The notes beneath the pieces are model-generated. The model did not search any database. It saw only the letters and a list, made by a program, of their open reading frames with translations, and was not told where the DNA came from. A stretch of DNA of 64,000 nt from Cetobacterium sp. 2A (GTDB lineage: Bacteria > Fusobacteriota > Fusobacteriia > Fusobacteriales > Fusobacteriaceae): positions 186,001-250,000 of the forward strand of contig NZ_JACFAJ010000001.1 in NCBI RefSeq assembly GCF_014250685.1, read 5' to 3'. This document shows, piece by piece, positions 1 through 8,590 of the stretch (position 1 is the first letter of the stretch; every line of letters begins with the position of its first letter). The translations under genes were made by a program, and so were the position numbers.

Positions 1-2204
1 GTATGAAATCTTCTAATCCCATCTTTATCTTCAAAAGCTTTAATGCCATGGATATCACTATAATATCCAGGAAATATTCTTTCGAATTTTTCTCGAGCTA
101 ATAAAAAATCTAAAATAGATTGAGAATTTTTGTCGATTTTTTCTCCACCCATTAAAATAGGAATACCAGGTGGATACGGTACAACCATAACTCCTGCAAT
201 TCTATTCATTATATCTTTAACAGGAAGATGTTCTATGTTACATCTAAAGACTTCCTTTGCAGCTTGAGCGGGTGTTAAAATTTGGTTAGGAATAATTTCA
301 AAAGCTTTATCCATAAAATCCAAAAGTTTAGATTTCTTTATATAGTTATGCATAATTTGACAATGATCTTTTAAACCTTGATTTGAATAATATTCTGGAA
401 ATAAAGTCACAAGTTTTGGAAAAATACATTCAAGGGGAGTATTGTTATCATAATCTTTTTTAAATTCGATTAATGCTTGAATAAGCGCTTCTTGTTTAGT
501 TTGAGTTGTTCCTATGGTATGTAAAAATAAAAGTGAATACGTATCTGTTTTTTCGTTAACAACTCCTTTTAAAGTTATATATCTACTTAATATGCTTGCC
601 GGGATTCCCATATCCCCATATTCGCCTTCAAGTGTAATGCCAGGACAAATTATGGTAAGTTTTATAGGATCCAAAAGAACATAGTTATCTTCAATATCTT
701 CAAAACCATGCCAATTGTTTTTACTATTGAAAGTCCAACAGCTTTGATTTGTTAAAAGATATTCATCAGGAACATCTTCGAAGTTTATGTATTTTTCATT
801 ATAAACAACCTTTTTTGGTTGCCATAGTGAAAAAAACCAGTCACCATTAGTGATAGCCTCTTTATTTAGATTCGTTATATATTTTCTAAAATGAATAGCA
901 TCTAGGATAGTTTTATTTAAGAGTTCCTTTCCATTGTAATCCATCATAGCTGTAGCAACATCTAGAGAAGCAAGCATGCTATATTGTGGGGATGTTGAGC
1001 TATACATCATATAAGCTTGATTAAATACATCAAAATCTATTTTTTCTTTTGTACCATCTTTAACTTGTAACATGGAGGCTTGGGAAAAAGCTCCTAAAAG
1101 TTTATGGGTAGATTGTGATGCGAATATTGGTGGATGTTCAATAGAATTATCTGAATTTGTCATAGCAAAATGTTCTGCATATAAAGGATGAAATTTAGCA
1201 TATGCATACCATGCTTCATCAAAATGTAGATTATCTACATTTGAATTTAGAGTTTCTTTAATTTTGTTTATATTATAACAAATTCCATCATATGTTGAAT
1301 TTGTTAGTGCTGACATTTTAACTCTTTTCTTTGTTATTTTTTCAATATAATCTTTACTAAACTCATTAAGGTTAACAGGACCAATTATACCAAGTTTATT
1401 TCTTCGAGGTATCATGTAAAATGGAGTAGCCTCTGTTACAACCATTCCATAATTTAGAGATTTATGACAGTTCCTATCCACAAAAGCAATATCACCTTCT
1501 GTAACACGTCCTTTCCAAATTATTTGATTAACCGAGCTAGTGCCATTTAAAACATAATAAGTTTTGTCAGCTGAAAATACACGAGCTGAATTTATTTCAG
1601 CTGATTTGATAGGTCCTTCGTCATCTAATAAAGAACCAAGTTCTGGAACAGAGATAGATAAATCTGATCTCAAAGTATTTTCTCCATAAAAATCAAAGAA
1701 AATTTTTCCAATAGGATTTGTTAAAAACATTGTTCCACCTGAATGTCCGGGAGTATGCCAGGCATATTTACATTCTTTTGTATAATCAACGAGTTCACTA
1801 AAAAATGGAGTTCTAAGAATTTTCATATAATTAGTAATTAAATTAGATATTTGACCTGTGATGAAGAAAACTGTATCTTCAAAAATATTAATAGTACAAT
1901 CAATTTTTTTCAAAATTTTTATATTAAAATTATTATTATTTTTAGTTAAAAATATTACGATTGGAATTTTTGGGTTTATATTTCTAATATAATCTACAAT
2001 TTCTTCAATATTATTTTTATTAATCAGAATGATTCCAGAGATATTTTGATTATGAGAAAAATATTTATAAAAATTATCAAGAGAATTTGTGTATATATTG
2101 GGAATATTTTTTAAAATTTCCTTTGTTCTATTTTCAAAATCTAAATTTTCATCATAATCTTTATAAATTAATAATGGCCAGTCAAAGAGTGTTTTTTCTA
2201 CCAT
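1..2204 (-). CDS. Orn/Lys/Arg decarboxylase, PLP-dependent (C-terminus cut by window edge)
   Basis: Reading starts at an ATG at 2204, eight bases after AGGAGG, and stays open to base 1, giving about 734 residues without a stop. The N-terminal ~130 residues look like the flavodoxin-like wing domain of inducible amino-acid decarboxylases. The PLP domain follows, with the SQSTHKLLGAFSQASM segment carrying the Schiff-base lysine and HFDEAWYAYAKFHPLY just before it. The end has PYPPGIPILMGGE and FPGYYSDIHG, which sit close to the C-terminus in CadA and AdiA, so only a few residues are missing. The family decarboxylates arginine, lysine or ornithine to amines, consuming a proton (acid resistance). 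AdiA- and CadA-like features are mixed, so substrate is not assigned. Confidence 0.9.
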   Translation of the reverse strand, partial: MVEKTLFDWPLLIYKDYDENLDFENRTKEILKNIPNIYTNSLDNFYKYFSHNQNISGIILINKNNIEEIVDYIRNINPKIPIVIFLTKNNNNFNIKILKKIDCTINIFEDTVFFITGQISNLITNYMKILRTPFFSELVDYTKECKYAWHTPGHSGGTMFLTNPIGKIFFDFYGENTLRSDLSISVPELGSLLDDEGPIKSAEINSARVFSADKTYYVLNGTSSVNQIIWKGRVTEGDIAFVDRNCHKSLNYGMVVTEATPFYMIPRRNKLGIIGPVNLNEFSKDYIEKITKKRVKMSALTNSTYDGICYNINKIKETLNSNVDNLHFDEAWYAYAKFHPLYAEHFAMTNSDNSIEHPPIFASQSTHKLLGAFSQASMLQVKDGTKEKIDFDVFNQAYMMYSSTSPQYSMLASLDVATAMMDYNGKELLNKTILDAIHFRKYITNLNKEAITNGDWFFSLWQPKKVVYNEKYINFEDVPDEYLLTNQSCWTFNSKNNWHGFEDIEDNYVLLDPIKLTIICPGITLEGEYGDMGIPASILSRYITLKGVVNEKTDTYSLLFLHTIGTTQTKQEALIQALIEFKKDYDNNTPLECIFPKLVTLFPEYYSNQGLKDHCQIMHNYIKKSKLLDFMDKAFEIIPNQILTPAQAAKEVFRCNIEHLPVKDIMNRIAGVMVVPYPPGIPILMGGEKIDKNSQSILDFLLAREKFERIFPGYYSDIHGIKAFEDKDGIRRFH

Positions 2205-2243
2205 AAAAACCTCCTAAAATTATAGTAAACCAAACTTTATATA

Positions 2244-2275
2244 GAAAAGCAGAATCAGTTACGATCCTGCTTTTC
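2244..2275 (-). terminator. Rho-independent terminator-like hairpin after the MscS-related gene
   Basis: GAAAAGCAG and CTGCTTTTC form a 9-bp stem, extended by GAT/ATC, in the gap between the channel-like gene and the decarboxylase. On the minus strand it lies 12 bases after the channel-like gene stops. The U-tract is short. Confidence 0.6.
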
Positions 2276-2286
2276 CTTGAGTTATA

Positions 2287-3771
2287 TTATTTAGTTTCTT
2301 CAGGAGTTTCTATATTTTTAGATTCGTTACAACATTTTTTTAAGTTTTCAAGTTTTTCTTTCGCTAAATCTTTCCCTCCTATTCCAAATGCAACAGCAAA
2401 GGCAACAGCTAATGCACCAACAGTAAATCCGAATGCAAGATTTATAATTTCATTTGCTATTCCCATTTGTCTTAGACCCATAGCACCTACAAAAATTATA
2501 ATTGCAACTTTAGCAATCACAGCTATAGATTTTTTATTAGCCATTTCTGTATTTAAAATAAAATTAGAAGCGAATTTAGCAAGAAATACTCCAACTCCAA
2601 TTATGATTACACCAAGAAGTATTTGACCAAGAAGTAATGTTAAGTTTAAGCTTAAAGTACTTAAAGTACCGAAACTTAAGATTTCAATAGATTGGATGAT
2701 TGCAAAATAAACTACTATTATTTTTACAGCTTTACCAGCTAATTTAGAGTAGTTATTTTCACTTACTTTAATTCCAGTCTTTTCAATATAAGAGTCAAAT
2801 TTTAATCCAATAAGAATATTAGTAACTACACTTTCAAATAGTTTTCCGAAGTAGAAAGCAAGAGTTATAACAATTGCTACCCCAACTAAATTAGGAATAT
2901 ATTGGAATAAAATATCTAACATATTTATAATTGGTAAAGTTATATATTGAAGTCCTAAGTATCCTAAAGAAGCTGTGATTACAGGAATAAGGATTAAAAT
3001 ATATATAATAGTAGAAATAATTGAAGAGAGTTTTCCTTGGAATATTGATTTTCCATCAACAACGATTTTGTTATCTAAATTGAATGAATCTAAAATTCCT
3101 TTAATAATATTTCTAAGTTTACTTGCAATGAACCATCCAACTAACAGTATTAATCCAGAAGCAATTATATTTGGAATATAACTTAAAAATTTGTTTGTCA
3201 TATCTGTTATTGGTGTTAAAATTCCATTTAGTTTTAATGAAACTAAAATTCCAGGAAGTAATAGAATAAAAACTATTAGATAAACAATTTCTCCAATTAT
3301 GTGTGATATAGGAGCTGAGTTATCAGACACCTTAATTTTGTCATCAACTTTTAGTTTCTTTAGAAATTCTTCTGAGAAATATTTTGCAAATTTAGCTGTA
3401 ATAACAGCAACAATAAGCAGAAGAATACCACCAAATACGTTGGGAATAAATGAGAATATGGGTGTTAGAAAATCAACTAATGGTGTTGTAAACTGTGAGA
3501 ATCCAAGTCTTTCAGCAGCAGCAATGATAACGAAGATTACTATAATATAGTAAATAAATTTAATGAAGAAACCTAGAATGAATCTATTTCTGCTGTCTTC
3601 ACCACCAATAATTTTATCTTCTAAAAATCCAAAAATTTTTGTTTTAGAAAATAATGATTCTATTTTTTTCGCTACGTATGATGCAAACCAAAGTCCTAAA
3701 ATAATTATAACAAGAGCAATAATTATATTAAAAATATAATTATTAGACCAAAGTGTAAATAAATGTTCCAT
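2287..3771 (-). CDS. Mechanosensitive-channel-related multi-helix membrane protein (CmpX/TM_helix repeats)
   Basis: 494 residues, almost wholly hydrophobic helices. A unit of roughly 90 residues recurs, marked by IPNVFGGILLLIVAVITAKF, YIPNIIASGLILLVGWFIAS and YIPNLVGVAIVITLAFYFGK. This is the 'conserved TM helix' repeat seen in CmpX-like proteins. The last helix (about 440-475, AFGFTVGALAVAFAVAFGIGG) resembles the pore-lining segment of MscS-type channels, but the soluble beta domain of MscS is absent; the C-terminal tail is short and charged. Likely an inner-membrane osmotic or stress channel; gating is not predictable from sequence. It is a single gene with its own terminator. Confidence 0.8.
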   Translation of the reverse strand: MEHLFTLWSNNYIFNIIIALVIIILGLWFASYVAKKIESLFSKTKIFGFLEDKIIGGEDSRNRFILGFFIKFIYYIIVIFVIIAAAERLGFSQFTTPLVDFLTPIFSFIPNVFGGILLLIVAVITAKFAKYFSEEFLKKLKVDDKIKVSDNSAPISHIIGEIVYLIVFILLLPGILVSLKLNGILTPITDMTNKFLSYIPNIIASGLILLVGWFIASKLRNIIKGILDSFNLDNKIVVDGKSIFQGKLSSIISTIIYILILIPVITASLGYLGLQYITLPIINMLDILFQYIPNLVGVAIVITLAFYFGKLFESVVTNILIGLKFDSYIEKTGIKVSENNYSKLAGKAVKIIVVYFAIIQSIEILSFGTLSTLSLNLTLLLGQILLGVIIIGVGVFLAKFASNFILNTEMANKKSIAVIAKVAIIIFVGAMGLRQMGIANEIINLAFGFTVGALAVAFAVAFGIGGKDLAKEKLENLKKCCNESKNIETPEETK

Positions 3772-3903
3772 AAAAATCCCTCCTAATTTTATTTTTTAGC
3801 TTCTAAGATAAGATACATTGAAACATAAGAATTTCCTTCAAGCTTTACAAATTTTATAATTTATATTAAAATATAAATTAATAAAATATACAGGAGTGAA
3901 CTT

Positions 3904-4257
3904 ATGAATAAGAGAATATTTAGTTATCTTGATATTTTTAAAAGCAATAAAATTTCTTCTAGAAGATTAGCAGAAGGATTAAAAAAATCTGGAAGTTTAG
4001 GACCAATAGCATTGGAATTTAAAACTTTATTATATATGTTACAAGATATAAAGAATAAAAAATATTCTATAAATAAAGTTGATTTATGCACAATAGTTGG
4101 AATCGTTGCTTACGTTGTAAGCCCAATAGATTCAATTCCAGATATTCTACCTATTTTAGGTTTTACAGATGATACCGCTTTAGTAGTTTGGGGAATGAAA
4201 AAATTCCACGATATCATATTTGAATATAAAATTTGGAAGAACTGTAAAGAGAATTAA
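3904..4257 (+). CDS. DUF1232 (YkvA-like) small membrane protein
   Basis: 117 residues. The core at about 68-98, with VSPIDSIPDILPILGFTDD, is the DUF1232 signature: a membrane-inserting helix around the SPIDxIPD motif. The N-terminal half is basic and soluble. The function of the family is unknown. It stands alone between two minus-strand genes, with an AT-rich promoter region upstream, and is separated by only 7 bases from the convergent end of the AGCS symporter gene. Confidence 0.8.
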   Translation: MNKRIFSYLDIFKSNKISSRRLAEGLKKSGSLGPIALEFKTLLYMLQDIKNKKYSINKVDLCTIVGIVAYVVSPIDSIPDILPILGFTDDTALVVWGMKKFHDIIFEYKIWKNCKEN

Positions 4258-4264
4258 CTATTAT

Positions 4265-5581
4265 TTAGTTGCTATACTCTTCTAATGATGAAATTGCTAC
4301 TTTATGGAGTGGAAAAATCGCAATCATATTTACTATAGTCATTAAACCTAAACCAAAATCTGCAAGATTCCACATGAAAATGTTTTGTTCTATTCCACCA
4401 ATAAAAATCATAGATAGAGCAAAAATTTTAAATAACTCTTGAGGCCATTGTTTTTTTGATAAAAAAATAAGATTGGTTTTTCCGTAAAAACATATTCCTA
4501 AAAGAGTGCTAAAAGAAAATAGAAATAAAATGATTGCAATAAAAATTCCACCAAAATCACCAATATGAAATTTAAAAGCTGATTGTAGAAGTTCCATTCC
4601 ATTAAATTTAGATATGGCGGAAGGTTCTGTCAGAAGGACGACCATACCAGTGGCGGTACAAATTACAAAGGTATCTACAAAAACTCCTAGAGATTGGATT
4701 AGACCTTGCTTTACAGGATGACTTACATTGGCAGATGCAGCTGCACAAGGAGCACTCCCTGTTCCAGCTTCATTGGAAAAAAGTCCTCTCTTGACACCTT
4801 GCATAACAATTGCTCCAAAAGTACCTCCTATCCCTTGTTTTATTCCAAAAGCTTGAGAAACTATATCTTTAATTACACTTGGAATGAGAGTTATATTTTT
4901 AAAAATTATAAAAAATACAACTACCAAGTATAAAGTTGCCATGATAGGAACAATTTTATCTAGGACATTAGCTATTTTATCTTTTTTTCCAAAGAGAACG
5001 GATGCGGATAAGATAACTAAAAATATAGTCATGATTTTAGGGTCTATATTAAAAGCTACATAGAAAGATTCAGAAACTGAGTTTGAAACAATTTGTAAAA
5101 CACCACCCCAACAAATTATTCCAGTAATTACAAATATAGCACCAGTTTTTTTCATACCGAGGCCATTTTTTAGGTAAAAGGCTGGCCCACCATTAAAATT
5201 TCCATTTCCATCCTTTTCTCTAAAAATTACCGCTAATGTTGTTTCGATAAATGCTGTAGCAGCTCCTAAAAGAGCTACAATCCACATCCAGAAAATAGAA
5301 CCAGCACCTCCTATTGAAATAGCACTTACAACTCCAGCTAAATTTCCAACGCCAACTCTAGTTGCAGTACTTATACAGAAAGCTTGAAAAGATGAAATGT
5401 TTTGATCATCCCCTTGAGACTTTTCCATTAAAAGTTTCATCATATGCTTGAGCAATCTAATTTGTACAAATTTTGTTTTCCAACTGAAAAATATACCAGC
5501 TCCTATTAAAATTACTACCAATAAATTTTTATTCCATAAGATATTGTTAAAAAAATTGACGATATTTTTTAAATTTTCCAT
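4265..5581 (-). CDS. AGCS-family Na+/amino-acid symporter (possibly tyrosine-responsive)
   Basis: 438 residues with about 10-11 membrane helices. The family signatures are clear: TRVGVGNLAGVVSAISIGGA (near 73-92), the NGGPAFYLKNGLG loop, and LFSNEAGTGSAPCAAASANV in the C-terminal half. AGCS proteins bring in alanine or glycine, and sometimes other amino acids, with Na+. Upstream lies a transcribed leader encoding a short peptide with five consecutive Tyr codons and a terminator 27 bases before this start codon, so expression should depend on charged tRNA-Tyr. The true substrate may therefore be tyrosine or an aromatic amino acid; this is inferred from the leader only. Confidence 0.88.
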   Translation of the reverse strand: MENLKNIVNFFNNILWNKNLLVVILIGAGIFFSWKTKFVQIRLLKHMMKLLMEKSQGDDQNISSFQAFCISTATRVGVGNLAGVVSAISIGGAGSIFWMWIVALLGAATAFIETTLAVIFREKDGNGNFNGGPAFYLKNGLGMKKTGAIFVITGIICWGGVLQIVSNSVSESFYVAFNIDPKIMTIFLVILSASVLFGKKDKIANVLDKIVPIMATLYLVVVFFIIFKNITLIPSVIKDIVSQAFGIKQGIGGTFGAIVMQGVKRGLFSNEAGTGSAPCAAASANVSHPVKQGLIQSLGVFVDTFVICTATGMVVLLTEPSAISKFNGMELLQSAFKFHIGDFGGIFIAIILFLFSFSTLLGICFYGKTNLIFLSKKQWPQELFKIFALSMIFIGGIEQNIFMWNLADFGLGLMTIVNMIAIFPLHKVAISSLEEYSN

Positions 5582-5607
5582 TTTTTTCTCCTTTTATATT
5601 TTTGTAT

Positions 5608-5637
5608 AAAAAAAACCTGCGGAATTAATCCACAGGT
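5608..5637 (-). terminator. Attenuator terminator in the AGCS symporter leader
   Basis: On the minus strand ACCTGTGGA / TCCGCAGGT forms a 9-bp stem with one mismatch and a 6-nt loop, followed at once by a run of U. It sits between the Tyr leader peptide and the symporter start. The sequence after the stem (TTTTTTTTATACAAAAAT) is identical to that after the terminator at 8591-8632. Confidence 0.85.
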
Positions 5638-5654
5638 CAAATTACTTTGCTATG

Positions 5655-5706
5655 AATACAAATCCATGTTATCAATTATTAATGAAACATAAAATGGATT
5701 CGTATT
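5655..5706 (-). promoter_or_regulatory. Pre-terminator hairpin in the Tyr leader
   Basis: AATACGAATCCAT and ATGGATTTGTATT pair over 13 positions (one G-U) around a 26-nt loop. It lies between the leader peptide stop codon and the terminator stem. In ribosome-mediated attenuation, such a hairpin usually competes with a neighbouring one; here the AAUCC part could alternatively pair with GGAUU of the terminator stem. Its role is inferred. Confidence 0.55.
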
Positions 5707-5733
5707 AAATTCTTAAAAGAATAAACACCAATC

Positions 5734-5790
5734 CTAAGTTCTATAATAATAGTAATATGAAGTTGTATTAATTTTTCTGAATCTAAACAT
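5734..5790 (-). CDS. Tyrosine-run leader peptide (attenuator)
   Basis: An 18-codon ORF with a strong AGGAGG five to seven bases ahead of its ATG encodes MFRFRKINTTSYYYYYRT. The five Tyr codons (TAT TAC TAT TAT TAT) are consecutive and lie just before the stop. It is followed by a 13-bp hairpin and then a terminator directly upstream of the AGCS symporter. This is the classical arrangement of an amino-acid biosynthesis or transport attenuator: the ribosome stalls at the Tyr run when tRNA-Tyr is uncharged. The peptide itself need have no function. Confidence 0.88.
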   Translation of the reverse strand: MFRFRKINTTSYYYYYRT

Positions 5791-5824
5791 CAGCTCAACC
5801 TCCTAAAAAATCTTATTAGTGAGT

Positions 5825-5853
5825 AATATATCACTTAAATTTAAAAAATACAA
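5825..5853 (-). promoter_or_regulatory. Promoter of the Tyr leader / AGCS transcript
   Basis: On the minus strand TTGTAT is separated by 17 bases from TATATT, placing transcription start about 25-30 bases before the leader peptide ATG. Confidence 0.6.
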
Positions 5854-5875
5854 GTCCTATTTTCTAAATTATTAT

Positions 5876-5904
5876 TTGACAAATTATATTTGTAAGGATA
5901 GACT
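5876..5904 (+). promoter_or_regulatory. Promoter of the DUF1499-msrB pair
   Basis: TTGACA, 17-base spacer, TAGACT, about 35 bases before the DUF1499 start codon. It is divergent from and close to the Tyr-leader promoter. Confidence 0.6.
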
Positions 5905-5939
5905 CAAACTAGTAAGAAGAAAATAATAGGAGAAATTAA

Positions 5940-6329
5940 ATGAAAAAAATATTATGTGCTTTATTTTTACCGCTTTCACTATCAATATTTAGTAGTCCTT
6001 GTCCAAACTCTCCAAATTGTGTAATATCAGATGAGAGTGATACTAAACATTATATTGAACCTATAAAATTTCAGAATCAAAATATCGAATCTGTAAACAA
6101 AGCTTTAGTTCAAGCAATAAAATCTTTAGATGGAGAAATTATAGAAAATAAAGATAATTATATAAAAGCAAAATTTCAAAGTAAATTTTTTAAATTTGAA
6201 GATGATGCAGAGTTTTATATAGATAAAGAAAAAAAAGTTATAGAAGTAAGGTCAGCAGCTCAAAGTGGATGGTATGATTTTAATGTGAATAGAAAAAGAA
6301 TAGAAAAAATAAGAACTTTAATTAAATAA
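5940..6329 (+). CDS. DUF1499 family secreted protein
   Basis: 129 residues beginning with a signal peptide (lysines, then a hydrophobic stretch to about residue 19). The mature start, CPNSPNCVISD followed by HYIEPIKF, is the hallmark of DUF1499. The end, AAQSGWYDFNVNRKRIEKIR, also fits the family. The cysteine after the signal stretch lacks a clear lipobox, so simple export is as likely as lipidation. Function unknown. It is 27 bases upstream of msrB on the same strand and probably shares its transcript, which may hint at an envelope stress link. Confidence 0.8.
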   Translation: MKKILCALFLPLSLSIFSSPCPNSPNCVISDESDTKHYIEPIKFQNQNIESVNKALVQAIKSLDGEIIENKDNYIKAKFQSKFFKFEDDAEFYIDKEKKVIEVRSAAQSGWYDFNVNRKRIEKIRTLIK

Positions 6330-6356
6330 ATCAGTATAAATGTAAGGGGTGATTGT

Positions 6357-6788
6357 ATGGATGAGTTAAAGAAAAAATTGACTTCTATTCAGTATGGAGT
6401 GACTCAAAAAGAAAAGACAGAACCTCCTTTTGAAAATGAATATTGGGATAATGAAAAAGCTGGAATTTATGTAGATGTTGTTTCTGGAGAACCTCTTTTT
6501 TCATCTTTAGATAAGTTTGATTCAGGAACTGGGTGGCCTAGTTTTACTAAACCTATCATAGAAGAAAATATAACTATAAAAACCGATTTCAAATTATTTT
6601 TACCAAGAAAAGAAGTAAAAAGTAAATATGCAAATTCACATTTAGGGCATGTATTCAATGATGGCCCACAACCAACAGGAAAAAGATATTGCATGAATTC
6701 AGCTTCATTAAAGTTTATACCTTTAGAAAAAATGGAAGAATTAGGGTATGGAAATTTTTTAAAAATATTTAAAAAGAGCCAAGATTGA
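6357..6788 (+). CDS. msrB: Peptide-methionine (R)-S-oxide reductase MsrB
   Basis: 143 residues, the full length of a single-domain MsrB, which repairs methionine-R-sulfoxide in proteins. [10 protein letters not shown] (54-63), [20 protein letters not shown] (95-114) and the catalytic Cys112 are present. Two family cysteine sets are missing. The zinc CxxC pairs are absent, and the usual resolving cysteine in GCGW is Thr58. Cys112 is the only cysteine in the protein, so this is a 1-Cys enzyme that must be regenerated by an outside thiol. The stop codon lies inside the terminator hairpin shared with the convergent split gene. Confidence 0.93.
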   Translation: MDELKKKLTSIQYGVTQKEKTEPPFENEYWDNEKAGIYVDVVSGEPLFSSLDKFDSGTGWPSFTKPIIEENITIKTDFKLFLPRKEVKSKYANSHLGHVFNDGPQPTGKRYCMNSASLKFIPLEKMEELGYGNFLKIFKKSQD

Positions 6789-6804
6789 TTTAAATCTTGG
6801 CTCT
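6775..6804. terminator. Bidirectional terminator, msrB / split aspartoacylase gene
   Basis: A perfect 12-bp inverted repeat AGAGCCAAGATT / AATCTTGGCTCT with a 6-nt loop overlaps the msrB stop and lies 5 bases after the stop of the convergent second exon. T-rich sequence follows on the plus strand and A-rich sequence precedes it. Confidence 0.85.
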
Positions 6805-6808
6805 ACTT

Positions 6809-7053
6809 TTATTTGTTATTTGTGTAGATAACTCTTCCTAAAGAATCACCAGGTTCACTGTATGGGTAATCTTTTATGCTGGCAACAACTCCATCATTAT
6901 CAGTAATATATTCTTTGATTTTCTTTCCAAAAGCATCATACTGAACAAATAAAATATCGCCTTTTTTTACTTTATCCATAATTTGAACTTTATTTTCTAC
7001 ATATCCACCTTTTTCAGCTCTAATACGATTCCATTCATTTCCAATAAATGTTT
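6809..7053 (-). CDS. Aspartoacylase/succinylglutamate desuccinylase-like protein, exon 2 (C-terminus)
   Basis: This 245-base segment has no start codon of its own but codes in frame for a C-terminal domain, beginning TFIGNEWNRIRAEKGGYVE and ending GRVIYTNNK. This is the beta-rich tail typical of the M14 aspartoacylase-like family (NEW..IRA.KGGYVE, then YSEPGDSLGRVIY). Joined to exon 1 (7735-8566) at the predicted intron ends it makes one frame of 1077 bases, 358 residues, with EYE-K-TFIGNEW across the junction. The rest of the family protein is thus not lost but separated from exon 1 by the intron. Confidence 0.85.
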
Positions 7054-7734
7054 ATAGCAATAGGTAAGAATTTGAAATAATCGCTATCTTTTCCCCTGCT
7101 CCACACCGTACGTGATAGTTTCCCATCATACGGCGTTCCATCAATTATTATTTAATTGACTTGGGGCTATCCCTCCACTACTTATTATCATAGTTTCATT
7201 GGTACTGTGCCCCTACTCTCACAAGATTAAAGAAATTTCGTTATATTTATAACTTATATCCACCAACACCCTAACTGGCTTTTTGTTGTATCTTGCTTTC
7301 CACGTTCCATACTTCTTATCATTAAATTTACTTAGGTGGTTACTATGAGCCTGTAAGCTAGATACTGCCTATAACAGTATAACGATGTTCATAATGAAAA
7401 GTTTTACTAATCGTCACTTACACCACAATTTTGTGGCTACGACATTTCTATCGTATAGAATTTTAGACCCGTACACTCGCAACTTCGTCGGCATTTATTA
7501 ATGCATTCTCACCATATAAATTTGACTCCCAATCTATTACTATCTCGACGGTTAAGTTCGCTTTTCCTTTGATTAGGGATAGTTCTCAATTGACTTTACC
7601 AGGCTTTAAACCGTGATATTTAGTTAGAATATCACCGCATACTGGAGATTAGAGAAGACGTTTCAGGTCGTTAATCCATCATTCCATCTTTCAGAAGTAT
7701 AGTTAATAGCTTTATACTATATTACGTGTCACAC
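7054..7734 (-). ncRNA. ORF-less group II intron inserted in the aspartoacylase-like gene
   Basis: On the minus strand it begins GTGTGACACG, matching the GUGYG 5' end rule, and ends GCTAT (AY rule). Domain V is plain at about 7137-7103: ACGCCGTA pairs with TACGGTGT, a 2-nt CG bulge follows, and GATGG/CTATC closes a GAAA tetraloop. Domain VI follows, with AGCGA/TTGCT pairing and a candidate branch-point A eight bases from the 3' end. TTTCAT (complement of 7394-7399) can pair with the last six exon-1 bases ATGAAA as EBS1/IBS1. No maturase ORF is present; domain IV appears reduced to a short CAATTA/TAATTG stem. Splicing would restore a 358-residue protein and probably needs a maturase encoded elsewhere. 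Confidence 0.9.
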
Positions 7735-8566
7735 TTTCATATTCTTTAATTTTTTCATTGGAAAGATTATTTGAATAAATTAGATTATTTAAAACTCCAG
7801 TAGTTGCTCTAGCAACAATATCTTTTTGTTGTGTTTCAGAAGTTCCAAGTTCAAAAGTAATTGCAGGAATGTTTGTTAATACATATGATGTTTCAACACT
7901 TCCCTTTTCACCTTCATCATCTTTTATAATATCGGCTCCAGTTAACATGGCCATTTGTTTTATTATAGGGTTTCTAAAATCTGCATATACAAATAATGGA
8001 AATTGATTTCCTTTTCCACCTGTATGTAGATCGATTACTCTATCAGCATTTTTTGATAATAAATTTTTCCAAATAAGAGTTGAATATTTTTGGTCAGAAT
8101 TGGTATTTTTTTCTGAATCCATCTGTCTATTTAAATCAGAAGTTGTTTCACTCCCACCGCTAAATTTAAATCCTCTAGTATTGTTTAAAAGGCCAGAAGT
8201 ATTCATTCCATGAACAATTGTAACTGTTCCTTTAACATTTTCTGGAGTAAGTTTTTCTTTTACTTTGTAGCTAGTTAAAATAGGATTTAATTCATTTCCA
8301 TGTACTCCAGAGTTTATTAAAAATTTGTCTCCAGATTCTTTTCCTTTTATAATAGTTACTGGAATATACCAAGGATTACCTAAACTATTTTCGACACCTT
8401 GGAAATAAAATTCATAAATATTTCCTGCTTCTAAATCAGAAACATCTAAATTTGTTATGATGTTTTTCCCTAGAAATTTGTCTCCGGTATACTCAGTTTT
8501 TCCAAATGAAACCATAGATAAAGCGAGTGAAGCACTACTAATTAATAAAAATTTTGAAACTGTCAT
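7735..8566 (-). CDS. Secreted aspartoacylase/succinylglutamate desuccinylase-like protein, exon 1
   Basis: A signal peptide spans about residues 1-22. The zinc carboxypeptidase (M14) fold motifs follow in order: SGVHGNELNP with His89 and Glu92, DLNRQMD near 144-150, VIDLHTGGKG with His181, and TFELGTSET with Glu239. The family removes acyl or amide groups from small amino-acid derivatives; being exported, this one may act on periplasmic amides or peptides. Unspliced reading would run into the intron and stop at 7712 (284 residues, tail VTRNIV). Spliced, the protein has 358 residues. A leader peptide and terminator precede the gene. Confidence 0.85.
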
Positions 8567-8590
8567 AATATCCCTCCCAAATTTTTGTAT

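Noticed and set aside
7712-7734. Stop at 7712 as the true end of the aspartoacylase-like gene (284 residues).
   Set aside because: The last residues come from intron sequence starting GTGTGACACG, and the missing C-terminal domain lies in frame after the intron.
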